Source of the DNA: SMYC01 sp963578475
GTDB lineage: Bacteria > Acidobacteriota > Vicinamibacteria > Marinacidobacterales > SMYC01
DNA length: 64,000 nucleotides
Direction of reading: 5' to 3'
Assembly: GCA_963578475.1 (NCBI GenBank)
Contig: CAUZCL010000005.1
Span: forward strand, 1 to 64,000
How positions within the stretch are numbered: the first letter of the stretch is position 1; the number at the start of each line of letters is the position of its first letter. The notes under the pieces were generated by a model. The model was not told where the DNA came from and did not search any database. It saw only the letters and a list, made by a program, of their open reading frames with translations. Shown in pieces: positions 9,670-18,879 of the stretch. The translations under genes were made by a program, and so were the position numbers.

Positions 9670-10572
9670 TCAGACCATGAGCAGGGGAATCTGGCGAAGC
9701 TCGACGGCAAGTGGGTAAGCAAGACCGTGCATCGCGAGCTGATCTTCGTCCTTGGTGTTCATCACGAGAAGCTGGACCGAATGGTCCTCGACGAGCTGCT
9801 TGTACTCAATGAGGTGGTGACCGGTCCGAACTTCGGAATGAATCCGAAGGTCCAACCCCTCTTCCTTCAACTCCCGCCTGCAGCTTTCGATATAGTCGCG
9901 AGGCTCTTTGAGTAGTTGTTTGATGATTTGCTCCCGGGCGTTTTCTGTATTGATGGAAGGAATCTTCGAGATCACCTCGATGTAGCGCTCGAAGATAGCG
10001 TCGTCCTCTATATGTGTGAGAAAGAGATCGCCGCCCTTTTCGGTGAAGCTGGCCGCGTAGCTCACCAGGCGACTATCTCCGACAAGATGATCGGTCACCG
10101 CCATGACCACTTCCGTGTGCTGCATCGACGCGTCGAAGGCGGAAACGTCGCGCGGGTGCGGAAGGACCATGACGGGGCAGCGCGTCGCCTGAGTGAGAAC
10201 GTCGAGCCGAGGCCCCAGGCTGTGCGGCCAACGCCAGGCCGCGCTATGCAAGTTTCGGTACGTCACGAGCAGTTCCGGCTTCTCCTGCGTGACGAGACCA
10301 AGAAGCTGCTCGACTCTTTCCGACTGGCCGCGGTCGAGTACCATCCATTCTGGTCCGTCTCCGAGAACCTGCAAGAAAGCTCGAACCCTCGCAGCGAGTG
10401 TCTTGGCCTCCGCCTCCTCGAGGTCGGTCACGACGGCAATCTTCTGGAAGGAGAGCTCCTGACGTTTGAAGTTGAGCTTCGCCGCCGATTTGAAGACGCT
10501 TTCGAATTGGTCGACTTTGATCACAGCGATCTCGATACCGACAAGAAATCGGGGCGGACTTGGTTGGAACAA
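9670..10572 (-). CDS. Universal stress protein (two UspA-like halves)
   Basis: A 300-residue soluble protein. FQKIAVVTDLEEAEAKTLAA resembles the first strand and helix of a UspA domain, and CPVMVLPHP resembles its last strand; the second half repeats the pattern (HTEVVMAVTDHLVGDS, then the final PLAVELRQIPLLMV). The canonical ATP-loop G-2x-G-9x-G is not obvious. The only start in frame after the upstream stop is TTG at 10572, and the first 30 residues look atypical, so the start is doubtful. It sits immediately upstream of the antiporter and is probably translated with it, suggesting it modulates that transporter (inference). Confidence 0.62.
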   Translation of the reverse strand: MFQPSPPRFLVGIEIAVIKVDQFESVFKSAAKLNFKRQELSFQKIAVVTDLEEAEAKTLAARVRAFLQVLGDGPEWMVLDRGQSERVEQLLGLVTQEKPELLVTYRNLHSAAWRWPHSLGPRLDVLTQATRCPVMVLPHPRDVSAFDASMQHTEVVMAVTDHLVGDSRLVSYAASFTEKGGDLFLTHIEDDAIFERYIEVISKIPSINTENAREQIIKQLLKEPRDYIESCRRELKEEGLDLRIHSEVRTGHHLIEYKQLVEDHSVQLLVMNTKDEDQLAMHGLAYPLAVELRQIPLLMV

Positions 10573-10617
10573 CTTTACCGCCGGATCGGTTCCGGCCGCA
10601 ACTGCTGAAACTGCGGC

Positions 10618-12029
10618 TTAAGCCCTCACGCTCACTCGATCGAGCGCGGTTCGACTTATCTCTGCGAAGCTCGGACCGGAAGATTCGCTCTCGTGCTGCT
10701 GCGAGCATCTTCGATGTTGCTTTTCGCGTGCGTTTCCGTTGTGGCCATCGGGATTGGCCCTGGAAATCACCTCGAGGTTTGAAGACTCGAGCCCGTATCG
10801 AGCCAACGCCTGCCGTAGCTGAGGAAGAGAGTCCCGCAGTCGAGCTTCCATATCGGCGCTCTCTGGAACGAAACGGGCGTCAACCTCAGAGCCCTTGACG
10901 CGTAGAACCACCCGCATGTTCTCCGCGAGCTCGCTTCCCTTCTCGTCTCCCGAGAGGCGCAGGACCAGTTTTTGGCTCGAGCTCGAGGAGGGCTTCGTGG
11001 GTGCGCTCTCCTCGAAGGCTGAGGAAGCTTGGGATCCCTTCTCGAGCGCGGTGGCGCTGCGAGAGCTATCGGCGCCCATCAGCTTGGTCTCGGAGTTGGC
11101 GCCCGGTCCGCTGAACGAGCTCGAATGAGCCGGGCTCTTTGGCCCCGAAGAATCACTGTTGCCCTGCGACTCCGAGTGAGACAGACGGACCTCGGGAGTC
11201 GTCGTCCGGGCTCGCTGCGCCTTTTGGACGGTCTCCTCCTCTTCAGATGTGACATCGCGTGGCGCGGAGCGCAAAGCGCTACGGCCTTCTCCGGTTTCCG
11301 ACGGCCGATGCCCTTGTCCCTGGCTCTGGCTACGCGCATCGGCCCTCGCTTCCGGCGGCCACCCTTCCCCAGAGCTCACGGAGGGAGACTTCCCGTGCTG
11401 TTGCGCGCTCGATGAAAGCTGTGCTTCGATTTCGACGGACGCGATCGCCCCGCCGGGCTCGAGCTTTGGCGGCGGTACTCCCGTACCCTGCTGAGACGCT
11501 CCGCTCGGCCCGGACTTGACGGTGAGCGATGGAGGAGGCTCCGGCGCCGCGGCCTTTGCCTCTCGCGCTAGCGCTTCGTGAGGTTCGCCCGCGTTCGAGC
11601 TCACCGCAAACACCTCTTTCGATGCAGTTCTAACTGTTTGTTCCGAAGCTTCGCCGTTTACATGGGGCAGTTGTGTCGCCAATCTGGAAGCCGCATCCTC
11701 TCCGAGCGCGGAACGCTGAGCAGAAAGTGCACGATCAACAAAATGACCGGTCCCTTCGCCAGCCTGCAAGGGCGCCTTGCCGTTCCAGACCTCGGCTTCA
11801 GAGCCTGTCTTTGGCTCCGGGGTTTTCCCTACTTCCAGAGCACCCAGCTCCATCTCTTGGAGTCCCGGGATAGGACGAGCAGGGCGGTGGCCGTACCCGC
11901 GTCCATCGGCTTCTCTTCCTGATACAGGTCGTCAGGAGCCGTGGCTGCTTCGCTCTCGCCGGCACCGTTGAGCACTCGATCCATTTCCTCGGCGAAACCC
12001 TTGGCGTCCGAGGCCGGGTTATTTTTCAC
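10618..12029 (-). pseudogene. FliK-like hook-length control protein, frameshifted
   Basis: The C-terminal part (VVLRVKGSEVDARFVPES to LPQLRQALARYGLE) matches the flagellar hook-length control C-terminal domain; before it lies a long Ser/Gly/Ala/Pro-rich linker typical of FliK. The frame opens at 11853 with no good start, while another frame from 12029 reads MKNNPASDAKGFAEEMDRVL and fits as the true N-terminus; the two meet at about 11860-11880. The GTG at 12029 overlaps the upstream stop as GTGA, strong support for that start. So I read one gene of about 465 codons with one frameshift. No other flagellar gene is in the window. The FliK assignment is by pattern only. Confidence 0.5.
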
Positions 12030-12361
12030 CACCTTGGAGACAGGCACCGAGCGTAGCTCGCCATATGACTCTGGATAACCGCGTAGATCTCCTTCATCAA
12101 AGGATCCTCCAGGACATCCGAGAACACTCTCAAAAACCTCTCCTCCTCCATGGGTTGTAGAGGCGCGAGACCCTGGCCGTCGGGCGCGTCGTCCGTCGGT
12201 CCCTCGATCTCGACGCTTCCAACTCTCCAACTCTTGAGTAGGCGGAGGCGTCGACCAGAAAGGACCGTTCCGACGGGGAGAAGAAGTTGCCCTTTCTCGT
12301 TGATGACTGGGCTTGTGACCCGCAGGCCCGGCTCCGCCTCTTCGATGAGTAAAGTTCCCAC
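12026..12361 (-). CDS. Small conserved protein with a DUF3391-like motif, upstream of the FliK-like gene
   Basis: A 111-residue soluble protein. VTSPVINEKGQLLLPVGTVL followed by LKSWRVGSVEIEG resembles the N-terminal segment found before HD-GYP domains and in small stand-alone proteins beside motility genes; no HD-GYP domain follows. The start is GTG at 12361 with only a weak Shine-Dalgarno. The stop overlaps the FliK-like start (GTGA), so the two are translationally coupled and probably act together. Function unknown. Confidence 0.55.
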   Translation of the reverse strand: MGTLLIEEAEPGLRVTSPVINEKGQLLLPVGTVLSGRRLRLLKSWRVGSVEIEGPTDDAPDGQGLAPLQPMEEERFLRVFSDVLEDPLMKEIYAVIQSHMASYARCLSPRW

Positions 12362-12509
12362 AATCCTATGACCTAGCCGACAAGTGCGCGGACGTGCGCG
12401 CGGCGCAATTCACTCAGAAACCCCAATCGGCTGGCAACGGCCAAACTTTAGGGTGGCTTTGCCGCACGCGGCAACGACAAAACCAGGAACCGAAAAAGGG
12501 CAGCGGCCG

Positions 12510-14207
12510 CTAATTCGCGATTTGTCGATTCACGATCGCGAGTATCTCTCGTTCGAGAGAGATGGCCTTCGTCTCGATCTCCTCGCCTTTGGCAAGCATG
12601 TCGTCCACGAACTTCTTGTCCTCGAGTCCCGCCGCGTTGGTCTTGATGTTGAGATAGGCTCCCAACACGGCTGTGCGGGCGCAGAGCGCGCCGACGCCGG
12701 CATCGGAGGCCGAGCTCGGGTTGCCCCTATCCGCCATCGCCTTGATCACTTCCATAGAATCGTAAGTGCTCTGCATCACCCTGAACGGAACGTCCATCGC
12801 GTATTTCGTCGCCTTTTCCATGGCGTGCTTTTTTTCCGCTTTCTGCGCTTCCGTATCTCTCGGCATGGCGAAGACGTCCATGACCTTGTTGAAGGCTTGG
12901 GTGTCTTCGTCCACGAGGGCTAGCAGCTCGTCGTGAAAGCGTTTGCCTTTTTCGGCCCAGGTCGAGAACTCCTCCCATCGATCGTCCCATCCCCGCTTGT
13001 GAGCTGAGAGATTCGCCACCATGGTCGCGAGCGCGGCGCCCAAGGCGCCCACCGCGGCGGACACGGAACCACCTCCTGGTGCGGCAGATTCGCTGGCCGT
13101 TTCGTGGGTGAAATCTGAGACCGTCATGTCAATCAATCGCTCTTCCAAGCGGTCGGCCATGGCATATTCAATGATCTTCTCGTCCGGCTTGAAGGGATAG
13201 AGGTCGCTCAATCCGAGCGACTTCACGGCGACCTTGATGAGCTCCGCGTCCGAGACGCCGGTCGAGCGCTGCTGCTTTCTGAGCAAGAATCGGCCCGCAT
13301 CGAGCATCGCTTGAAGCGGGATGAGGCCAACGAGCTCGCTGCCGGTTACCCGGATGCCTCTCTGCCGCGCCTTCTCGCAAACTTCGTCGAAGGCCACGTG
13401 AACCGGCGTCACACCGAGATGGGTGAGGTTCATCGAGATCTGTGCAATGCCGTACTCCTTGATGAACCAGCCGATGGCCTTGACACTTTTCAGGGACCCT
13501 CGATTCCAAACGTCCTCGCCTTTGTCGTCCTTGACGACGGAACCCGTTAGCGGGTTCCCCTCACGTTTCTTGCGCCCCTTCTCGCGCACATCGAAGGCGA
13601 TGGCGTTGGCGCGCCGAGTGGAAGTACTGTTCAGATTGACGTTATAGGCAACGAGAAAGTCGCGCGCTCCGACAGCCGTGGCCCCCGAGCTCGGGCTGAA
13701 TGTAGCGGGACCGAAATCCGGCTTCCAATCGGGGCTCGCGATCCTGTCCTCTAGCCCTTCGTACTCGCCTTCACGCACGAGAGCCAGGTTTCTTCGCCCT
13801 TGTGTCCGCGCCGCGTGCTCGTAGCAATAGACCGTGAGACCCACTTCCTCTCCCAGACGTCTAGCGAGCTCGTGGGCGTGGCGCACCGTCTCTTCCATGG
13901 TGATGTTGGTCACCGGGATCAAGGGACAGACATCGATCGCGCCGAAGCGTGGATGCTCACCGTGATGCTGGCTCATGTCGATGAGCTCGGCCGCCTTTCT
14001 TGCCGCACGGACCGCTGCATGGATCACTCCTGGAGGAGTCCCAACGAAGGTGACGACCGTTCTGTTCGTCGCCTTTCCCGGATCGACATCAAGAAGCTTC
14101 ACGCCATCGACGCCTTCGATCTCCGACGTGATTTGCCGGATGACGGACATGTCGTTCCCTTCGCTGAAGTTGGGAACGCATTCGATGAGCTGCTGTTTCG
14201 TTAGCAT
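12510..14207 (-). CDS. ftcD: Glutamate formimidoyltransferase / formimidoyltetrahydrofolate cyclodeaminase
   Basis: A 565-residue bifunctional enzyme of histidine breakdown. Residues 1-330 are the transferase: ECVPNFSEG at the start, then GEHPRFGAIDVCPLIP and QISMNLTHLGVTPVH. The C-terminal 200 residues are the helical cyclodeaminase, with PGGGSVSAAVGALGAAL. It moves the formimino group of formiminoglutamate to tetrahydrofolate and then releases ammonia to give methenyl-THF, in the cytoplasm. Length is as in the mammalian bifunctional protein. The ATG at 14207 is the conserved start; the frame continues upstream to 14414 but in a segment that belongs to another small frame. No hut genes are next to it. 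Confidence 0.9.
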   Translation of the reverse strand: MLTKQQLIECVPNFSEGNDMSVIRQITSEIEGVDGVKLLDVDPGKATNRTVVTFVGTPPGVIHAAVRAARKAAELIDMSQHHGEHPRFGAIDVCPLIPVTNITMEETVRHAHELARRLGEEVGLTVYCYEHAARTQGRRNLALVREGEYEGLEDRIASPDWKPDFGPATFSPSSGATAVGARDFLVAYNVNLNSTSTRRANAIAFDVREKGRKKREGNPLTGSVVKDDKGEDVWNRGSLKSVKAIGWFIKEYGIAQISMNLTHLGVTPVHVAFDEVCEKARQRGIRVTGSELVGLIPLQAMLDAGRFLLRKQQRSTGVSDAELIKVAVKSLGLSDLYPFKPDEKIIEYAMADRLEERLIDMTVSDFTHETASESAAPGGGSVSAAVGALGAALATMVANLSAHKRGWDDRWEEFSTWAEKGKRFHDELLALVDEDTQAFNKVMDVFAMPRDTEAQKAEKKHAMEKATKYAMDVPFRVMQSTYDSMEVIKAMADRGNPSSASDAGVGALCARTAVLGAYLNIKTNAAGLEDKKFVDDMLAKGEEIETKAISLEREILAIVNRQIAN

Positions 14208-14247
14208 GGGTCCGGTAGGATAGCACGCTAGGTGCCAGTGGTCCTCG

Positions 14248-14414
14248 TCACCCAAGGTACTTCTCCAGCGAGACGATGAGCTCTTGAGCTCGATCCCTGA
14301 GCCTCTGCATCTCGTCACGGGTCCTCTCACCAGGAGTAAAGCGAGCAGACGAGCTTGATCGGATAAGCCTAGGTCCGCCGGCACGCGAGTCGAAAGGTAA
14401 TCGGCGAGCTTCAT
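14248..14414 (-). pseudogene. Possible small frameshifted gene upstream of ftcD
   Basis: The minus strand starts with ATG at 14414 (MKLADYLSTRVPADLGLSDQ) and, after a one-frame jump near 14345, continues as ARFTPGERTRDEMQRLRD and ELIVSLEKYLG with a stop at 14248. Together they give a roughly 55-residue helical, charged protein that reads like natural coding sequence in both halves. I do not recognise the family. It may be a real small gene with a frameshift, or two unrelated frames; confidence is low. Confidence 0.3.
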
Positions 14415-14460
14415 CCGACTTCAATTCTAGTGGCTTCGCGGCCGATCAGGTGTCCCATTC

Positions 14461-14503
14461 ACGACCATAGAGCCCATTCGCGAAAAGGGCGAACGATGGT
14501 CGT
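14461..14503. repeat. Inverted repeat upstream of the methyltransferase gene
   Basis: ACGACCAT (14461-14468) is repeated exactly in inverted orientation at 14496-14503, and inside it CATTCGC and GCGAACG form a second near-perfect inverted pair. The result is a nested hairpin about 95 bases before the ICMT-like gene. No T-run follows on either strand, so it is not a simple terminator; an operator or leader structure is possible. Confidence 0.4.
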
Positions 14504-14599
14504 CCGTTCACGAAATAAGCGGCCGATTCACGCGGTTTCGCTTCGCCGGGTGCAACCGGGCTCGCATGACGGCTCGTACATGCTGCCAGGAGGCAACCA

Positions 14600-15157
14600 A
14601 TGACTGACACGACCGAACCACCGATTGACAAAGGATTCCGGGTTTCCGCGTGGGCGCTCTACTGCCTGATCGTGTTCGAGATCCTTTTCATGGTCTCGCC
14701 ATTCGGGCTCTACTACTACTCGATTTACTCCATTCCGCTGAACTGGCTCCAGCAGAGCTCGCTCACCGCATGGACGACCTTGAACATACTCCCGCACTTC
14801 ACCTACACGGGAAGCGTGTTGAGCAATGCTCTGATGATCGTGAGCTGGCCGCTGATCCTGATGGGACTCATGCTCTTTTTCTGGGGTTTTGCGCAGGTCT
14901 ACTGGAGCAAGCTCACGGGAAACACCAAGGTGGAACGTGGCTTGTACCGACATATCCGCCACCCCCAGTACGTCGCCTTGGCCATCCTTGGACTGGGCAC
15001 CACGATCTACTGGTCGAGATTCCTCGTCTTGATGGCCTATGCGTCCATGATGTTCGTCTACTATTTCTTGGCGAAGCACGAGGAGGAGGCTTGTCTGACC
15101 AAATTCGGAGAGGCGTATCGCGATTACCAGGAGAAGAGGGGGATGTTCCTCCCCTAG
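14600..15157 (+). CDS. Isoprenylcysteine carboxyl methyltransferase-like membrane protein
   Basis: A 185-residue protein with four to five transmembrane segments. KVERGLYRHIRHPQYVALAI followed by EEACLTKFGEAYRDYQEKRG is the C-terminal catalytic signature shared by ICMT and bacterial phospholipid-methyltransferase-like proteins, which bind S-adenosylmethionine at the membrane face. Bacterial members methylate unknown lipids or peptides. The ATG has AGGAGG upstream. The following gene starts two bases after its stop, so the two form an operon. Confidence 0.8.
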   Translation: MTDTTEPPIDKGFRVSAWALYCLIVFEILFMVSPFGLYYYSIYSIPLNWLQQSSLTAWTTLNILPHFTYTGSVLSNALMIVSWPLILMGLMLFFWGFAQVYWSKLTGNTKVERGLYRHIRHPQYVALAILGLGTTIYWSRFLVLMAYASMMFVYYFLAKHEEEACLTKFGEAYRDYQEKRGMFLP

Positions 15158-15159
15158 CA

Positions 15160-15777
15160 ATGGCTCACGTCGTTGCCGATTTGAACCCGTTCTTGCCGAC
15201 GGGTGGTTGGCGTCGCATCGCAGCACTCCTCGTCATCTACGCAAGTTTCGTGACCGCTTCCGTCGCCGGTGGCTGGTGGGTCAAGCATCGCGTGCTAGAC
15301 CAGGTCACCATCCACGCTGCCGACGGTCTCACCCTGATAGCTCTCGCTCCCACGTCGGCCGAAACCATGATGGAAATACAGACAATCTTGGACAGCGACC
15401 CCGACTTTCGGCGCGAACGTGAGCGGCTGGGACTCTCGACACTCCTCAGCTATGTCGCGCCGCGTGAGTGGAATGTCCCTGAGTTCGGCTTGCGCCGACC
15501 AGGCGAGCACCGGCAGTCGGGGTTGGCGGAGCTTTTCCATCCCTCGACCCATGGCAACTCTATCGAGCTCGACCCGTATCAACTGGTGGTTGCAGTGATG
15601 GAGCCCATCGTCATCGACACCACCACTCGAGCGGAGGGAAAGGAGCTGGTGATGAGGACCCTGGGCTACGTTCCGAAACTAAAGGTCGTCCTCGACCTCG
15701 GCAAGGGTTCTGTCACCAGTGTTTCCGACGAGCCCTACGAGAGTCAGTGGAAGGGCATCCCCGTGCCCATTTATTGA
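15160..15777 (+). CDS. Membrane-anchored protein of unknown function
   Basis: A 205-residue protein with one predicted membrane helix at about residues 20-40 (IAALLVIYASFVTASVAGGW) and an otherwise soluble C-terminal part, presumably outside the inner membrane. I recognise no domain. It begins two bases after the ICMT-like gene, suggesting coupled translation and a shared task. The last visible motif is QWKGIPVPIY at the C-terminus. It ends convergently eight bases before the amidohydrolase stop. Confidence 0.7.
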   Translation: MAHVVADLNPFLPTGGWRRIAALLVIYASFVTASVAGGWWVKHRVLDQVTIHAADGLTLIALAPTSAETMMEIQTILDSDPDFRRERERLGLSTLLSYVAPREWNVPEFGLRRPGEHRQSGLAELFHPSTHGNSIELDPYQLVVAVMEPIVIDTTTRAEGKELVMRTLGYVPKLKVVLDLGKGSVTSVSDEPYESQWKGIPVPIY

Positions 15778-15785
15778 GTCTGACA

Positions 15786-17255
15786 TTAGCGGACGCCGAG
15801 GATGGCGTTCCCCGGCATCACACCTTCGACGATCTGTGAGTTCTTGACGGCAAAGGTACCGCCCACGAGGACATGCGCGATGCCCTGCGAAGGTGTGTCG
15901 CCCTTCAGATAGGTGGATCGATCGATGATGGTCTCAGGGTTGAAGAGCGTGAGGTCGGCATCCGCGCCGACTTGAACCCGGCCCTTCTTCTTCATCGCCG
16001 GCGCCACGGTCTCGACCCGCTGCGCCGGCAACAGAGTCATTTTCCGCAAGGCAACCATGAGGCTGAGCGCCTTTCGGTCCCGCGCGTAGTGGCCGAGCAC
16101 CCGCGCGTAGGTACCCGCGCCTCGTGGATGCGCTGGCCCGTAGAGGAAAGGGATGCCGTCACTGGCCACGATGACGTCCGGCTGCGCGACGATCCATTCG
16201 TTCGTGGTCTCGTTTCGTCCGTGGATGATGACCCAACCGCCTTGTGCCCGGTATTTCGTAAATGTCTCCGTGTTGAGACGTTCTCCGGTCGGAGGCCACT
16301 GAAGGCGTTGATAGTCTTCGTCGGAGAGATCCTGCCAGGAGTCGAACAACGCGGACTGGATGAGCGTGGAGCCCGCGGTGTATGGATAGGCCTCGGTGGT
16401 GACGTCGACCCCGTGATCGCGGGCGCCGCGGATGAGAGCGAGTGTGTTCCGGGCCTGCTCGCCAGCGCTGCTGTTCATGTGCACGATGTGCGCGGACGCT
16501 CCCGTGGAAGCGGCATTCGCGATGACTTCCTGGAAAGCGCCGAGCGTGCCACCGGAATTCTCACTGCGCAAGTGGACATAGACAGGAACGCCGCGGCTCG
16601 CTGCAAGCTGAAAGAGCCGAAAGAACTCCAGCCGAGACGCGCCCGGAGTGTACGTAAGACCAAAGCCGAGTCCGAGCGCTCCCTCGCTGAGACCTCCTCC
16701 TAGCATGTCGCTGAGCTGACCTATTTCCTCCTCGGTGGCGACGCGGTAGGCGTGCTCTCCCTTGTTGAGCTCCGCCTGTTCTGCCGGCGGCAACGTGGGA
16801 AGGTGTTTCAGCGCAACGGCGTCCATCATTGCCGCTCGAGCCGGCCAGTGGCCCGCCGTGGCGCCGTAGTGGATGAGCGCTTTGCCCGCACGTGAGTCAA
16901 GCCACTCCCCGACTGGGTAAACACCGACTTCCATTTCGAGCGCGGTGGTAACACCGTCGGCAGCCTGCAGTCGATTGCTGACCGGATCCTGTCCGTGCGC
17001 GTGGAGGTCGATAAAGCCTGGCGCGACGACGAGCCCGGTGGCATCGATAGTGTCGCGGCCTCGAATGTCGTCCTCGGTGATGACGGCGACCGTGCCGTCG
17101 GCAATACCAACATTTCGTGTGGCATCGAGCCCCGTTTCGGGATCCATGACGCGGCCGCCGAGAAGCACGAGGTCCAGCTCCTGGGCTTGAATGGTGGAGC
17201 CGAGGGTGGAAAGCGTCAGTAAGAGCAGAGAGATGGAGTGTTTAAAGGGACTCAT
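15786..17255 (-). CDS. Exported amidohydrolase, N-acyl-D-amino-acid deacylase-like
   Basis: A 489-residue secreted enzyme: Sec signal at 1-24, then an amidohydrolase barrel with GFIDLHAHGQD (His85, His87 as metal ligands), a Glu-rich LEMEVG strand, VHMNSSAG, TTEAYPYTAGST and SDGIPFLYGPAHP near the C-terminus. It resembles D-aminoacylase / dihydroorotase-like enzymes but lacks the GNCG bridging Cys of classical D-aminoacylase. The likely reaction is hydrolysis of an amide or lactam in the periplasm. Start overlaps the end of the upstream gene by 14 bases, so the two are coupled. A close paralogue sits at 34587-36074. Confidence 0.82.
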   Translation of the reverse strand: MSPFKHSISLLLLTLSTLGSTIQAQELDLVLLGGRVMDPETGLDATRNVGIADGTVAVITEDDIRGRDTIDATGLVVAPGFIDLHAHGQDPVSNRLQAADGVTTALEMEVGVYPVGEWLDSRAGKALIHYGATAGHWPARAAMMDAVALKHLPTLPPAEQAELNKGEHAYRVATEEEIGQLSDMLGGGLSEGALGLGFGLTYTPGASRLEFFRLFQLAASRGVPVYVHLRSENSGGTLGAFQEVIANAASTGASAHIVHMNSSAGEQARNTLALIRGARDHGVDVTTEAYPYTAGSTLIQSALFDSWQDLSDEDYQRLQWPPTGERLNTETFTKYRAQGGWVIIHGRNETTNEWIVAQPDVIVASDGIPFLYGPAHPRGAGTYARVLGHYARDRKALSLMVALRKMTLLPAQRVETVAPAMKKKGRVQVGADADLTLFNPETIIDRSTYLKGDTPSQGIAHVLVGGTFAVKNSQIVEGVMPGNAILGVR

Positions 17256-17703
17256 CGAGATGCGCCTCCAGCCAGCCTGAGTAGACCTTCTTCAGGTCCC
17301 TACCTTCGGGACGATGTCGAATCTCCGCCGCGTCTCCGTACTCTTCGCGAGCCCGTTCGACCGACAGCAAGCTTCCGGTGGCGCTTCGGGGGTCGACGAT
17401 CCAGACAAGCCGAGGAACGAGGGAAGCGGCCAGGTCGGGAAGATCGAAATCCTTCAGGACGAGCCCATAGCCTCTCACCCAGACTTTGTAGTTCGCGTCG
17501 GGAAGATCCGGGACCAGAAAGCGACCGTTGTCATCCGTGACCACGGTCTTCACGAACTTGGTGGGGAGATCCGTCGTTTCCGCGATGACCCAGACGCCCG
17601 GCTCAACGCCCTTCGTGCTCTCGACAACGCCCGCGATGCCTTCCGCCGCCAGGCTCTCCACCGACGACATCAAGATCGCAACGAGAAAACAGACTCTCCT
17701 CAT
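17242..17703 (-). CDS. Secreted carboxypeptidase-regulatory-like domain protein, probably truncated
   Basis: A 153-residue protein with a signal peptide (1-22) and one Ig-like carboxypeptidase-regulatory domain: GIAGVVESTKGVEPGVWVIA, TTDLPTKFVKTVVTDDNGRF, VPDLPDANYKVWVRGYGLV. In relatives this domain starts longer exported proteins and continues with DSPKV-type sequence; here it changes abruptly after GYGLVLKDF into an unrelated tail. It may therefore be a shortened form. Situated between an exported hypothetical gene and the amidohydrolase, all on the minus strand and closely spaced (one operon). Confidence 0.65.
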   Translation of the reverse strand: MRRVCFLVAILMSSVESLAAEGIAGVVESTKGVEPGVWVIAETTDLPTKFVKTVVTDDNGRFLVPDLPDANYKVWVRGYGLVLKDFDLPDLAASLVPRLVWIVDPRSATGSLLSVERAREEYGDAAEIRHRPEGRDLKKVYSGWLEAHLDESL

Positions 17704-17740
17704 GCCTACACCCGTCGAAAGGGCTTCGGACCTGCCTCGA

Positions 17741-18749
17741 TCAGTGTTTCGCCGCCTCTTCGGCGTCCATTTCCTTGGCGCGTGCCCCAGCGAGAATGTT
17801 GTAGAGGCCATAGTTCCCCTCGTGGCAGGCATACTCGAACAGTGGTCCGTCCGTTCTTCTCAAAGGCATCACGGCCGTCCAAGGGCGCGAGTAGGAATTA
17901 GGATCCTCGACCGTGAAAGCGTAAGTCAATGTGTCCGCGCCGATGCGCGTGAAGCGCTCGACCAGGTGCGTGTCGGCAGTGGAGCCGGTGAGACTCGTCT
18001 CGCGAAGGAAGTTGATGGTATCGATGACAAGCGTATCGCCCTCCCAGTGGCCCCGGGAATCGCCCGCCCACTGAACGGATTTTTCCGTGTGGACGCCCTT
18101 CGGTCGGGATGATCCGCGTGTTGTGCACCATCTCGTTGAGGATCACCACATATCCAGGAACCTGCCAAATGTGAACATTATTATTGTAGGCTCCGAAAAC
18201 CATCGGAGGCCCAGCGTTGAACCCCACGAGGCAACGGTCGGCCAGGCTGCGATCCGTATAGGAATCCCCCCAGCCAGTGGTCAGCTTCATTCTCCTTTTC
18301 CTGCGTCTCTCTATCGCCTCTTCCGTAAAAGGAATTCTTCCATCCGGCGGATCCACGACAAGCGACGTGCGTTTGTCCTTGGTGAGCTCGATTCCCCGCT
18401 CGTACCAGACCTCGTTATAGGACAAAACGCCACCCTCGGCCCGCGGCGCGTAGCCAGCCCACGGAGCGCCTGTGATTGGATCAAACAGATCACGATTCAG
18501 GCCTCGATTCCGATACTCCTCATACTCGGCCGCTTCCTCAGCCGTCAGAGTCTCCTTCCCCGCCAGTTCTTTGGGACGCTGCAAGGGCGTGATGGTGCGG
18601 AAGGTGAACAAGCCCTGTATGTCCGGAACGCCGTCCGCGGTGCGGAACGGCGTCCAGTCGTCCGCAGCGACCTGGCCGAAAGCGGCTAACGGCGCCAGCA
18701 TGACAGCGGTCATAACGGTGAGCATTGCAGAGAGAAATCGAACCTTCAT
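17741..18749 (-). pseudogene. Secreted protein of a large acidobacterial hypothetical family, frameshifted
   Basis: The protein starts with a signal peptide (1-25) and GVPDIQGLFTFRTITPLQRP, ELAGKETLTAEEAAEYE; it then reads VHIWQVPGYVVILNEMVHNT and TRIIPTEGRPH. At about 18085 the frame breaks; the continuation in another frame is EKSVQWAGDSRGHWEGDTLV, LVERFTRIGADTLTYAFTVE and ends with EMDAEEAAKH. Both halves match the same abundant family of roughly 330-residue exported proteins, whose function is unknown. One missing base in a run of A explains the break. It is first in the operon with the carboxypeptidase-regulatory protein and the amidohydrolase. Confidence 0.7.
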
Positions 18750-18879
18750 CTGAAGCCTCCCCTATTGGCGCGGGGTGCGTGCCTGTCGTCGTCCAGGCAA
18801 CTTCTGACTCGACACGCTACACGGTTCTGCAACGCCACGCAACCGTCGAAGCGCGGGGGCAAGTTGGGTTGAGCAACGC

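Noticed and set aside
11829..12230. A separate 133-codon gene between the small partner and the FliK-like gene
   Set aside because: Its second half reads as the N-terminus of the FliK-like protein and begins at a GTGA-coupled start; a single frameshifted gene explains it better.
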